In this document: positions 22,701 to 33,460 of the stretch, piece after piece
Layout of the letters: each line of letters begins with the position of its first letter
Position numbering within the stretch: position 1 is the stretch's first letter
From: Corythucha ciliata
Taxonomy: Eukaryota > Arthropoda > Insecta > Hemiptera > Tingidae
Direction of reading: 5' to 3'
Assembly (NCBI GenBank): GCA_038030265.1
Contig: CM075943.1
Coordinates: forward strand, 33,046,001-33,110,000
DNA: 64,000 bases
Notes under the pieces: model-generated
The model's database searches: none
What the model saw: only the letters and a program-made list of their open reading frames with translations
What the model was told of the DNA's origin: nothing
Translations under genes and position numbers: made by a program

Positions 22701-23675
22701 GTGGCGGAAGACAGGAGAAATTTTTCTGAAATCTCCGGAGATTTTGTATGTGTTATGGGAGACACCGTACTTTCCGATCAACTGGCCGATTCGAGGAGGG
22801 ATTCCAGGTTTGATTGCGGTAATTTTCACTCCGTTTGATGCCACTAATCGAGCTGCAGAAGTCCTGTTCGTGAGAGGATCGATTAATTGCCCACGGCGGA
22901 GGTCGACCAAAAGACCGTACAATTGGAGGAAGTCGGATCCAAGAATAGGAACGAAAACGTCGGCGATGGTGAAGACGAAAGGGAAATTACGCCGAAGGCG
23001 GATGTCCAAATTGAGTAGTCGTTGGCCGTACGTACTAATTTTCGAGTCGTTGGCTGCGTACAGGATGAGAGACGAGACTGTTTGGAGGTCCGTTGGGTGG
23101 GGTGGCAGCAGAGACATGCAGGCCCCAGTGTGACCAAAAACGAAAGGCCCGTCCATACGTCTGTTATTTGTAGGCGGCCGGAAGATACCCCTTGCGCGAC
23201 AGCCGCTATTAAGTCGTGCCGGGGTGGGAGTTTTCCGGATTAGCGACGAAAGTGCATCGTTGCACACACCGGCGGGTTTTGTTTTTGAACCGTCTGTGGT
23301 AGTAGCACAGCGAAAGCCGATCGGTAGAATGATCACGCGCGGATTCACGTGAAGACGACTTTGATCGTGACCGGGAGCGAGACTGGTTCAAGAGCTGAGA
23401 AATAGAGCGACTAAGCCGGTCAATTTGCTTCGTAAGCTCTGAAATTTGGTCAAGTCCAGCGGCTTGAGGGGGAGGATACGGAGAGCTGGATGCAATGCCG
23501 TCGCCATGTCGAGGAAGGACCACAGAGCTTGATGCGATTGAAGGCATAGGCGTTTGTACCGACAAAATCTCATCAGCTACCTCGGATAAATCGTCGAGCT
23601 TGCTTGTACCAGAAACGACCAGAAGAATTTGTTGAACGTGACCTGGCAAACGTTTCAGCCAAATGCCTTTGATAA
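19730..23675 (-). pseudogene. Ty3/Gypsy gag-pol pseudogene (~3.9 kb)
   Basis: Minus-strand remnant of a Ty3/Gypsy retrotransposon, broken into several frames. In order from 23675 down: end of gag (LPGHVQQILLVVSG; a Ser/Arg-rich stretch; CYYHRRFKNKTRRC knuckle), protease with GHTGACMSLLPP where DTGA is expected, reverse transcriptase (GDWRPCGDYRRL; FEFAKMPFGLTGAAQ; a PDDFLIFS version of the YxDD box near 22210; VKFLGHTISSSGI), RNase H (TIMTDASNTAIGG; NYVKGKENEAADALSR), integrase zinc finger (HDLSHPG, QCHKCQ), core (HVDIVGPLPPS; GFIERQH) and a GPYKVL C-terminal domain ending SGRSVHFP. The stop overlaps the polypurine tract. Most of gag and the 5' LTR are missing, and about 330 bp of foreign sequence (20433-20765) interrupts integrase. 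Confidence 0.93.
20433..20765. other. ~330-bp insertion inside the Gypsy integrase
   Basis: Integrase coding breaks off after GFIERQH and resumes at HRTLKAALM. The intervening AT-rich sequence matches neither reading frame. I could not identify terminal repeats or a class. Confidence 0.5.
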
Positions 23676-25962
23676 TATTTTCGGGGCCGCTCGATCCCCC
23701 GAAAATATCACCCCAGAAGTTATTTTAAATTCGCCTTGAACTTTTACCTTGTAATTTCACGTTTTTTTTCGACTTATTTGAAAAAAGGAAAACTACTGCA
23801 TTTGCGGAATTTCCTGAAGATTAAAACGAGTCCTTAAAAACCAGGATTGGTGCAGAAATAAGGCCAGAAAATGTATGCCGAGTAGTAGACTTTGCGAGGC
23901 CTCATTAACCGTAAAAGTGAGCTTCCACACCGAAAATGAGCGAAATCGGAAGAGTCGAATGCGAAAGTCCAATGAGATCAGGTGGAATGACCCGTGTGGC
24001 TCGTCCCTTGTTTATCGCGTTTGAGTGTGAAATCAATATGCGGACTCATTGCTCAACGAAGTTTTTCAATATTGAATGAATATTATAACAGAGTTTGTTT
24101 GGCTGTTGGAAGATTACGGTCATTTTTCACATAACTTTGCCAAGCTTATTACTAAAAGATCCCTTGAATTACCAAGCGCGTATAGCTAGAACAGCCATTC
24201 TCCATGTTTCATTATTGAAACTTGTTCGGTGCAGTCCCCCCCCCCTCCCCGAGAAGACACTTCCATGTTGCTCGATTCACGGGATGTTATAAGGGGGCAC
24301 TTTTGAAAATGAAGTGCGTTGAGTAATTATTCCCCTTTAGCCCTCCAATTCATTGCATGCGTGTAGGTACTATACATCGCATTCTTTATTTTATCTATGT
24401 TTTTAAATGCCTAAATTGTGCTAGTTTTTACCACATTCAAGTGATACCCCAAAACTATCAAACAGAAACTATCATTGCCATGCGTCATGAAGCCCAGCGT
24501 TCATTAATCATCCAAATTGGATCATTGCGAATGTTTTATATTCAATGAGCGTGTTACCGCTTTAGCATTCAGCTTAGCGGCGGAAAACTTTAAAATGAGA
24601 TGAGCCGCGGGAGTATCTATCGGTGGTTTCCTCACCCCTAGTGTAAGGATTAAATTCACAGAACTTAGCTTCCAAAAACTTCAATACACGCACTTTTACA
24701 CAAAAATGTTTGCCTCAGCTCACTCTTTTTGTAGGCCTATATTGTTGTGATCATGTAACGGCCAGGTATATCCACCTCCATCATCGTTGAACCGGTTGTC
24801 CTGACTTCCTCCGCAATTATTTTTCGGAGGACTATGACCATGTTATCACCCTCTGAATTTACGCCAGCAGAAATTAGGCCATCCCTCTTGAAATGGGCAA
24901 TCGAGGGTCGAGGGTGAACCTGTATTTTCGTAATTTGTCTATAAAGCTTGTGGTATAACAACTTCTGAAGGCTGGATATCTTATTCTGAAATAGTATGCG
25001 TGCATATTTGCTCAAGCGCGATAATAGGCAATTCCTCCTATTTGACGTACAGTATTCCGATTTAAGGTGAAAACCGTTGCTTTCATCAGTGCATTAATTT
25101 AAACTTATTCACCATGAGAAAAACAAAGTTTCGTTCAATAAACAGAATCACGGCCAACCTGGACGTCGTCCAAAAATTTTTTCTTATCCTTTTCCTTGAC
25201 GCATTATTTTGCTTTTAAGTAACCGTTAAAACGCATTTCATAAAACAAGATTCAGTAGATAAGAAAAGCGTATAAAAATGTTTTTACTGACGTGAATGAA
25301 TTCTCGCTGCTATACGATGTTCAAGCTCCTCATCATGATAATGATGGCCAGCGATCACGTTATCGTTAACAAAACTGCTAAAAAAAAAACAAAAAAAAAA
25401 CTCATTCATCTCTTTCACATACTAAGTTATTAACTTCTTGAGCCTTTATGGTCTTAATATTTCAATATGTATAGTTATTCTTGAACAGAATGCTACGCAT
25501 CAACGAGGAAAAATTTATGTGTTATATGAAACTGTGATTACCCCCTGTGTTATTTGCCCCAATCTGATCGCTTTCGCTGTTTACACTCGCTATAAACATT
25601 TGAGGTTCAAGATATTTATGTTATGTCCTCAAATTCAACAGAATAGGGAAATTCATGCTCTGAAGTTTAACATATGTTATCGACGTAAACCCTGTTATTT
25701 CATTTTTTTTTGTTCAGTTTCTCCGTTTCTATGGCCTTACCCATCTGTTCGGAATTTAACATATTAACAAATACATGGTTTAACATTTTTCATGAATACC
25801 CCTAATATCTGAAGAGAGAACTACAACTTCTTTTTTAGCAACTTGAAAGAAATTCGTCATTTATTAATAGTGGAAAGAATGTAAAGACATCTTGACGCTC
25901 AGCTTTTGATCTTCAAACTGATAAGAATCAGTGTAGGTATGGCTTGCTTATACTGCATATAC
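23676..25962. other. No recognised gene
   Basis: Includes a pyrimidine/C tract near 24234 and short frames (such as 24737-25015 minus, 25438-25767 plus) with no known motif. The missing first coding exon of the ERG channel was searched for by eye here and further upstream without success. Confidence 0.4.
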
Positions 25963-26412
25963 AGGGTGTTTCGCAACCAGTCGTGAATACTGAAAGAGGT
26001 GATACAACAGGTGATTTAGAGTCGATATTGTTCTTTTCGACTTTTTCGAAAACCCATTCGAAAGTTAACACGCTTTGAATAGTAACGGAAAAAAATAGAA
26101 AAGGATTTTCGTTAAGTTCTGAGCTAATTTTATTATCGTTGGAGGGGGTATTTTTCCTATTTTAGCACACAAATTTGGATGAAATTTTGCGCTCTTTCCA
26201 ACGAGCTGATTAGTTTTTGTTTTTTTGCTTTTGTATCGGCGCTACGCCCTCTTAAATGAGGAAAAGTAACGAATGTCCAAAAATATCGATTTTAATCGAT
26301 ATCTCGGGAACGAATGGGTTTTCGAAAAAGTCGAAATGAACAATATCGACTCTAAATCACCTGTTGTACCACCTCTTTCAGTATTCACGACTGGTTGCGA
26401 AATACCCTATAT
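25963..26412. mobile_element. ~450-bp MITE with ~100-bp TIRs
   Basis: Arms at about 25963-26062 and 26310-26412 are inverted copies sharing TTCGCAACCAGTCGTGAATA and TCGATATTGTTC-type blocks, flanked by TATA. The left end reads CAGGGTGTTTC, the right end GAAATACCCTA. Non-coding. Confidence 0.85.
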
Positions 26413-29400
26413 AACCTTTTAATCCATGCATCTGCCCTCGACAAGTCCAACAGACCACAATTTATTTTGAAATGGAAGACGAAATCACGTGGGCTCATGC
26501 TTTCAATATGACTGTTCAAATTACTAGAAGCAAAAGTTTCTTTTCTTGAGTTAAGAACTAAGAAGTGTCACTAAAAAGCAAAGGTATTCCCGAAATGAGT
26601 ATTTTATCCGAGTGATGGTTTCACAAGTAAGAGGGAAACAAACGTTTGTCTTGCTAACAATACCTCAATCGCCTACTGGCCTTAATAACTGAAAATCTGT
26701 GACATGAGTCAACGGAAGCCGTGCCTTGTAAACATAGTACATATACGTAGCATCATCCAATCAATTAACCTTCTCGATGACTGTGTGATGGGAGGACTTG
26801 TGAGGTGTACTTGTCAAGATAAATTGTAGGAAATAAACAGTTTGAAATGAATTCCATAAAACGTTGAGGAGTTCGCCTAAAATATGTGTATATTTGGATG
26901 CAAGCTATGTTCCGCGTTCTGACATAATCCCGATTCCCACCGCCGTAATTCACTTCCACTCAAACACAAGCTTTCATTAAAGCGTGCAACGAGATTGCTG
27001 TGAAAGCTCATTTTGCGTGCGGTGGTTTCGAACGAAATTGGACGAAATTAGTTGTTGGTCACTACTTATTCCTTTGTGCAGTATCGCGTGTCACGGCGCC
27101 GCAGCTTGCGGATAAAATCGCCATGCAGACTGATATTACTTGAATCTATTTTATATGTTATCAGCTCTCAGTTTAAGTCCATCGATAATATAATCTCATC
27201 CCCTTTCTTGATTAAGCAATATCTGAGGTGTGCAACGTGAAGGAAGTGATGTGTAAATCCATTAAATTTTGAAATAAATACAGGTAGTAGCCTTAACACT
27301 AGGAAATTTACTAAGTATGAGGGTGAAATGACTGCAATGATAACTTGCAGATTATTTAACTCATGACGTGTGTCCTTTATGGGGGCCGCAGCGAACGGAG
27401 CTTAGCCTGGGTCGAGTTGTTCTCTTCTGTAAGCGTTTCTAGTCCCCTGTAGGGATAACAAATAAGATTTGTTGATTGCTTTTTCATTTCAATTTATTTA
27501 TTTTTGAAATTGATTCTTTTACCCAGTGATGGTTCATATATTTTTATGAAGAGCAAACGAGCTCACTCATTAAGATGCACAGCATTAATTTGTGAGGTCG
27601 ATTACATTCTTCTAATAAAAAGTGATTCTTAGCAAGGGGGAAATACAGCCAATTTGGATTCAATCCAATGTTGAATTTTTGCCAGTTATCTCATATCCAC
27701 TTCCGGATTAAAGAAATGCTTTCACTTTTGCAGGTTTTAGTCCTTATTAGCTAGTTATTATGAGATAAATTTTAAAACTTTTTTCGTAGTACACAAGATA
27801 TAAATTATGGAGCACTCCTCAAGAAGACCTCGAGTTGTGTTCTTAAGAGGATGGCTATTAATTTCGAGCCTGCTTTGCCGATGGGAAAACCTAATGGTAA
27901 AGATGGAGCTTAATTTCTTGAGTATCGAATTGGTTATAATCATATCATAGGTGTTGAAGTCTTAAACTAAACCGTAAAATTGGGATCGTAGTGCTTTGAG
28001 TGAATTCCTTCAAGAAGCATTTAATTTTAATTGTCCGTTAAATTATCACGTATCCGCGTTACATAAATGTTTACATATCGTAAAGAATTCGTAAATGTTT
28101 AGGTTTCAAAGGATAAATATAGTCTAACGGACAGTGGTTTTATCCACGTTTTATAATAAGAAAATTAAAATCTTATCGACTATACAATCTTCCAACTCGG
28201 CAGAAGTATGATCTAAAAAAATAAAGTAGTTCGTTTGCTTCTGAAGCAAACAAAAAAACTTGATTGAGATTTCAACTATAACTTCCTCCTGAATAAAACG
28301 AATAATGGTTCTCCGAAATAATTAATCAATAGTTTGTAACAGGAAGTTCCGGTTAGTCGCTAAGAGCCCCTCCCCTTTTGATATAAAACTATTTTATTAC
28401 AAGGAATGAAACTAAATTTAAAAATAAATTTTAATGAATGAGAGGAAAACTACTTTCACCCCATTTTGAACCATAGGTGTTTTATTTAAATTCGTACATC
28501 GTATACTTGCTTTTATTTTTTAAATTAATTTACCGTCCGTCTTTCCTTTCCCTCAGTTCAGGCCGAGCTGGGGAACAGAACCAATAGTATCAAGTTGCTT
28601 AATATTTTTTCCCCGTATTGACTCTCGTCGAATACGATTATTTTCGTTGTGGCGATAGTTTCCCGAAGAGAGCTCGAGTGGAAGCTGCGGATCTCCGCCT
28701 GAGCTCCAGCACTGTGTGGTGACGAGGTTTATGGGACCAGCTCCTATACCGCTGGCGTTACACATTCCCTTTTATTTCGCGCTCTTTTCTTACTTGACAG
28801 GCTAATTTGTATTCAGTTAGTTTTGTCCATAATTGTAAGATTAGAAAATCACTATAAGTTTTTCCTTATTTTTGTAGCCCAAGTCTCTGAATATTTTGTT
28901 TACCCCCTTCTTCAACTCTCTTTCCGTCCTCGTAGCCACCCAACGAAAGAGTCCGCGACAAGTTCTGTTTGAATAAATAATGAAAAAGTAAGTTTCTGTT
29001 AAGAAAATAAATCACCATAGTTTGTTTATACGTAGGTACTCACTAAATTAATTACTTAATTACAATAAATAAATAAATTACAATATTTCTGATTGAAACA
29101 AGTATCCGCGTATAAAAAAGGATGTCTTACGTTCACATAAAACGTCCTCTTCTATTTTAAGGAGTCATTCTATGGGAATCAAATTCTTTATGGTACGTCA
29201 CAACTTTTTTTATTTCTTTAATTCCCTCAGAAACTATATCCGTTGCACTAAATTCTATTAACAACGTCTATATTTCCGTCTTCGGACTCGTCTCGTTCTC
29301 TGTTGTACCGTAGAGAATAATATTGTTCCCTGCGAGAGAAAGCAATTTCTCTGTTTTGAGTTGTAGTAGAGTGTCGATCGTCCGTGTCGAGTGTCGAAGT

Positions 29401-29785
29401 TCTCCCCTGGGAGAATGAACCCCCCCCCCCTTCAGGTTCTTTTGAAGTGGGTCCATCGAGGATTGGAAGACCGCGTACAGGATACTCAAACACTCTGAAT
29501 TCGGAATGCTTCGATTATTTTGTTGTTCTTCAGTTCAACGTAAGCCGCGTATGCACTTGCAAGCTGAGCTACTCTCAAGTGGCTCTGAGCTTGCTACGAG
29601 CGGTTTGGAGCACGCCCGCACCTGCGTGTCTCTGGACCAGTTTCTCATTGCGTTTTTTTATAGAGTGATAAATCCGAATTCAACAAAATTTCACAAAATC
29701 CACCAATTTCGATTTTAAATGAACTATGAATTATCCAACCTGCTGAAAGTAAGTTATTTTGACAATGCTTACCTTTTTTTTTCAG
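26413..29785. other. Upstream sequence or first intron; no recognised gene
   Basis: No exon with support was found. The GC-richer 28550-28770 begins after a CAG (TTTCCCTCAG) and could be a non-coding or 5' exon, but nothing shows it. Confidence 0.35.
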
Positions 29786-30016
29786 ATCGAAGTTTTGTTG
29801 TGGCCAACGCTCAACAAAACTCGTGTCATATCATCTATTGTTCGGATGGATTCTGCCGGTTAACAGGCTACAGCAGAGCGGAAGTGATGCAAAGGCCGGC
29901 GGTGTGCGACTTCCTTCACGGTCCACTCACCTCTCAGCAAGCTGTGTCGGTCGTGAAAGAAGCCCTCGCCGCCGGCACGGAGAAGCACTTTGAAATTCTA
30001 TACTACAGGAAAGACG
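29786..30016 (+). CDS. sei: ERG-type K+ channel exon: N-terminal PAS domain, first part
   Basis: Internal exon of an ether-a-go-go-related (ERG/KCNH, Drosophila seizure) voltage-gated potassium channel. The cytosolic PAS domain it begins slows channel deactivation in this family. It follows a pyrimidine-rich acceptor (TTTTTTTTTTCAG) and ends at AAAGACG/GTAAGA. The peptide reads RSFVVANAQ, then IIYCSDGFCRLTGYSRAEV, MQRPAVCDFLHGP and YYRKDG. MQRP, CDFLHGP and YRKDG favour ERG over ELK or EAG. Length is 231 nt, entering and leaving in phase 1; from memory this equals human KCNH2 exon 2. The open frame runs upstream to an ATG at 29719, but that part is intron. The preceding exon with the start codon was not found. 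The next exon lies 22 kb downstream. Confidence 0.93.
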
Positions 30017-31091
30017 GTAAGATTAAGATACTTATTGAACTATCTATTGGGGATTTTTTTTTTTCATTTTCGAATAGTCGCATTTTAGTACGACACGTCC
30101 AAGAAATCATCTCGAAAAAACCCGCCGGTAATTCCTTGATGATTTCCTCTTCCTAACCCTTGCCTGCTCTAGTAAAAGGTCGAGTAAGTTGTTCATTCTT
30201 GAATGAACTTGTTCATTCTATTAGTATTTCATCCAGTTCAGGTTGGTCGTGGTGAGCAATCCGCTCATGACATTTTTGCGGGCAATTGCGAGGGGAGAGA
30301 TCGCGACGCGAGAAGCCTGTATCCGCATTATGGACCGGACCAACTTCGCGAGTGTTATATGACGTCACAGGTTGAGAGCAGTGGTTAGTCTTCCGGGTTG
30401 TCCGATTAGGCTTGATAATAAAATACGTTCTTGGCTTTGATACTTGGACTTATACTTGTTGGTGTGCATCCGGTAATTCCCTGTCCTCGAAGGTTACAGC
30501 GAGCTTCTAGTTTTTCCGTGGAATTTTCAAAATTAATGGATCGATCCTCCTATTATCAACTTCTTGGATTATAGTCACCCCTACAGTTACGGTTCCCTCT
30601 AGCGAAAGACTCATTCGAACGCTGCGATGACTTGAAGCCGTCGACCACAGAACTGACGACAGTGAGCGCTCATATACGCTTGTGTGAAAACGAGGGGGCA
30701 GCATAATAACCTGAATAAGGGCTCCCTGCAGCACGCGAGGCCATTTCGAAGCGGCAGTGACCACTTTTGAGGCCACCCAGATCAGCGGGGTCGATCATTG
30801 GGCGCTGTGGCCTCACAGATTAATGGGCCGACCATTTGGAAGTGCCTCTTGGAGGCGCTTCAAAGTGGTTGAGCCTGAGAACAACTAACTGAGACTGAAA
30901 ACAACAAGTGGTCGTACTCCACTTCTCCATTTATTCCATTTATTCACAAAAAGCTAAAACAGTCTACTCAATTGATAAAGAACGTCAGTAAATTAATATA
31001 CCTACTATTTTGTTCTGCTTAATTTTTATTTTGGTCTAGGCTTAATGTAATTTCTGTGAAGATATGAGGGAAAATTTTTACAAAAACTTCA
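30017..31091. other. Intron sequence, nothing recognised
   Basis: Starts with the donor GTAAGA. The short frames at 30203-30388 and 30507-30776 lack known motifs. Confidence 0.4.
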
Positions 31092-31099
31092 AACTAAAG

Positions 31100-32158
31100 C
31101 AGTGGTTCTCAAACTATCTCCAGCCATCGCCCACTTCGATTTATTCGAATTTAACCATTGCCCCCCTGTTTTACAAAATTTAATATTAAGGTACATGTAC
31201 ATGAGGTAGGTATCTACCACTTCAGTGTTTCTAGTTATTTTATTGAAAGGCAACAGAGACTAGGAAAATTGCAACAGGGAACTGTGAAAATTGAATAGCA
31301 CGCTCTTTTTAGTGAGAGGAGTGAATTTGATGCTCTCCAGCCAACTTGTTCACGTCTGGCTTCATTTGGGTGAGTTTTAGTCTTTAATCGCCATCCTCTT
31401 CCTGTTTTGAAGCCGCGAAGAGAACATCCCTGGTTGTTTGTTGTATCGATCTCTAAGAGCTTGAAAAAGAGACATATCTTTATTTTTTTGTCTGGGTGCA
31501 TTCTGTTGAAGTGATCTTTCAAAGTAACGGTTTCATCGCTTCATTGGAGAAAACTTTCTGGCACACAAGGCACAACTGAAGCGATTTATCCGTGGGCGAC
31601 GGAATGAACCCAAATTTAAGGTATTCGGCGTTATATTTACGTCGTTTTTATTAGAAGGCTGACATCTTTGCACGTCCCGACGCAGCACCGCTTCACTTTG
31701 GGTAAGATAACTATACAACCGGGTGAACCTATCCTCCATATTGGGGTAGATAAAGCTAAAATTTTGTGGGTAGGAGTGGTGTATGGAAGTGGAAATACTA
31801 TGGAGGAGGCTTTTGAGGCGAGCCGAAAAGATTATCTAGTATGTTTTAGCCTCAACCGAATCCTATTGGTCGAAAGGCACGCAGTCGCTAAGCAAGCGAG
31901 TCAGCTGGGTTTCCTGAGAAGTTATTTGTAAACAAGAAATTTACGATAATTTTATCTACCCCAGTATGCCCGTGAGTTCACCTAGTAGTAAAGGTTCTCC
32001 ACTTTGAGCATGAGATGAGCAGTGAGTGGAATCTTGGAGGACTCGTCAACGCCCTCTAAGAGTGAATCGCCCCCCTAATGCCCAAATATAATCTGCCGCC
32101 CTTTCAGAACATTTTTTTGCCCACATGGAGGCGATATCGCCCAGTTTGAGAACCACTG
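31100..32158 (-). mobile_element. hAT transposon (internally deleted) with 8-bp target duplication
   Basis: Perfect 16-bp terminal repeats CAGTGGTTCTCAAACT and AGTTTGAGAACCACTG, of the common hAT type, flanked by the exact 8-bp duplication AACTAAAG (31092-31099 and 32159-32166). The element is 1,059 bp. On the minus strand it still encodes the N-terminal BED zinc finger region but not the catalytic domain, so it is a non-autonomous deletion derivative. Confidence 0.95.
31484..31649 (-). pseudogene. BED zinc finger of the hAT transposase, frameshifted
   Basis: The minus strand reads YNAEYLKFGFIPS, then LCLVCQKVFSNEAMKP and, after a frameshift and stop, KDHFNRMHPDKK. This is the C-x2-C...H-x4-H BED finger found at the N-terminus of ZBED/Charlie-type hAT transposases, which binds the element's ends. 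The dimerisation and DDE domains are missing. Confidence 0.85.
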
Positions 32159-32166
32159 AACTAAAG

Positions 32167-32759
32167 GGTGAACTTAGGTTAGGATTACAGAGTTTGAATT
32201 TATATGTGATAGATCTTTGAATTGTACAGAATTTGACAGAAATAAGAATTTTGAACGGAATTGAACTAAATAATTTTTACAGAAACTAAGAATTACTTAT
32301 TCTTATTTCTGGAGTCAGAATTAGTCAGAACTGAATTATTTTTGAAGGGGCGGATATGGTTACCTTAGAACATTCATCATGCTTTTATGCCTTGTATTCA
32401 GGTCATAAGCTCCAATGCAACTGATAATAAGAGGATTCTCAGAATTAGCCAATTTGAGCATCATTTTTGAGGCCATTTGGATAGTTTATTATTGTACGGG
32501 AGTGTTACAGAGATGACGGAGGGATACGATTTTGATAGATCGCCTACAGCCAGCGCAGGGCGCAACGCTGTACAGGCAAGCGTGGATCTGTGATCGGTGA
32601 TAGGGGGGGGGGCAGACCCCCAAATGGTAAGAATAATAAATAATATTGGTGTTGTACCATAAGAATATTAAATATTCTTATTATAAATAAGTATGGGTAA
32701 AAGCAATAAACATTCTTATAATAATGAAAATGCTTGTAATAAATATGTATACATGAAAC
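32167..32759. other. Intron sequence, nothing recognised
   Basis: AT-rich, with ATTCTTA-type simple repeats around 32620-32730 and a G-run near 32605. Confidence 0.4.
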
Positions 32760-33460
32760 TGTTTTTCTAAGACTAAGGAAATACCGTGAATTGCTTACCT
32801 AGCGAGTAAAATTCAAGAAATTGGTTTTTTATGATGCGATACCATCGAAATTGCTTTATTTAGTGAGAAAAACCAGTGAAATTGCATCTTCTGTGTGGAA
32901 CCCTGCGAAATGGCCTTCATATAACGAGCGAATTCACTTTTTATGGCGACCAAAACCAACGAAATTGTCTACACATACCCTAGAATAACATCTTTCCCGC
33001 TCGCTGAAGCCTCCTCCAGCGTTTAGAAATGGCCCACTTTCTCGCACATGGGCGAGAATATTACCCCAGAGCGAGAAAATATTACAAAAAAATCAAATCT
33101 AAAGCCTTCCGACCAATAGAACACAGCTGGGATTATGGTAAGTATACAACTGAGTGAGCCCATCCGGCATTTTGGGGCCGATAAAGTTGATATTTAGTGG
33201 CTTGGAGGGTGCGTGGAATTGGAAGTACTATGGAGTACTTACACGAGCTGAAACAGCTCATTCCAAAGCTCGTACGAGTATACCGCCATTCGACTTCGTC
33301 TTGTGTCGGCAACTAATCGTAAACTAGTTCGGAATGAGCAATTTGCCGCTCCCGTATCGTAATATACAATTTTATCGACCAAAGCCCGTGAAAGTTCCTG
33401 TTTCTGTGAGCGAAATCGCTGCTTTAGCGTGTGAAAACGCAAAATTGATTTTTTTGAGAG
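32760..33460. repeat. Quasi-periodic tract 1 (GCGAAATTG-type units)
   Basis: Blocks such as CCGTGAATTGC, ACCATCGAAATTGC, CCAGTGAAATTGC, CCTGCGAAATGG and CCAACGAAATTG recur roughly every 35-50 bp. Units are diverged and variable in length. The stretch around 33130-33240 also resembles 31720-31810 (TATACAACCGGGTGAACC against TATACAACTGAGTGAGCC). Confidence 0.55.

Noticed and set aside
28550..28770. Possible 5' exon of the ERG gene after TTTCCCTCAG
   Set aside because: The sequence does not encode the expected N-terminal cap in any frame, and no promoter or donor supports it.
29719..29785. ATG at 29719 as the start of the ERG protein
   Set aside because: The codons before 29786 lie upstream of a strong polypyrimidine-CAG acceptor and do not resemble the N-terminal cap of ERG channels. 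The intron phase matches a preceding exon.
30017..30156. Extension of the PAS exon through the open frame to 30156
   Set aside because: A donor GTAAGA lies at 30017, and the peptide beyond it loses all PAS similarity, which resumes exactly at 52053.
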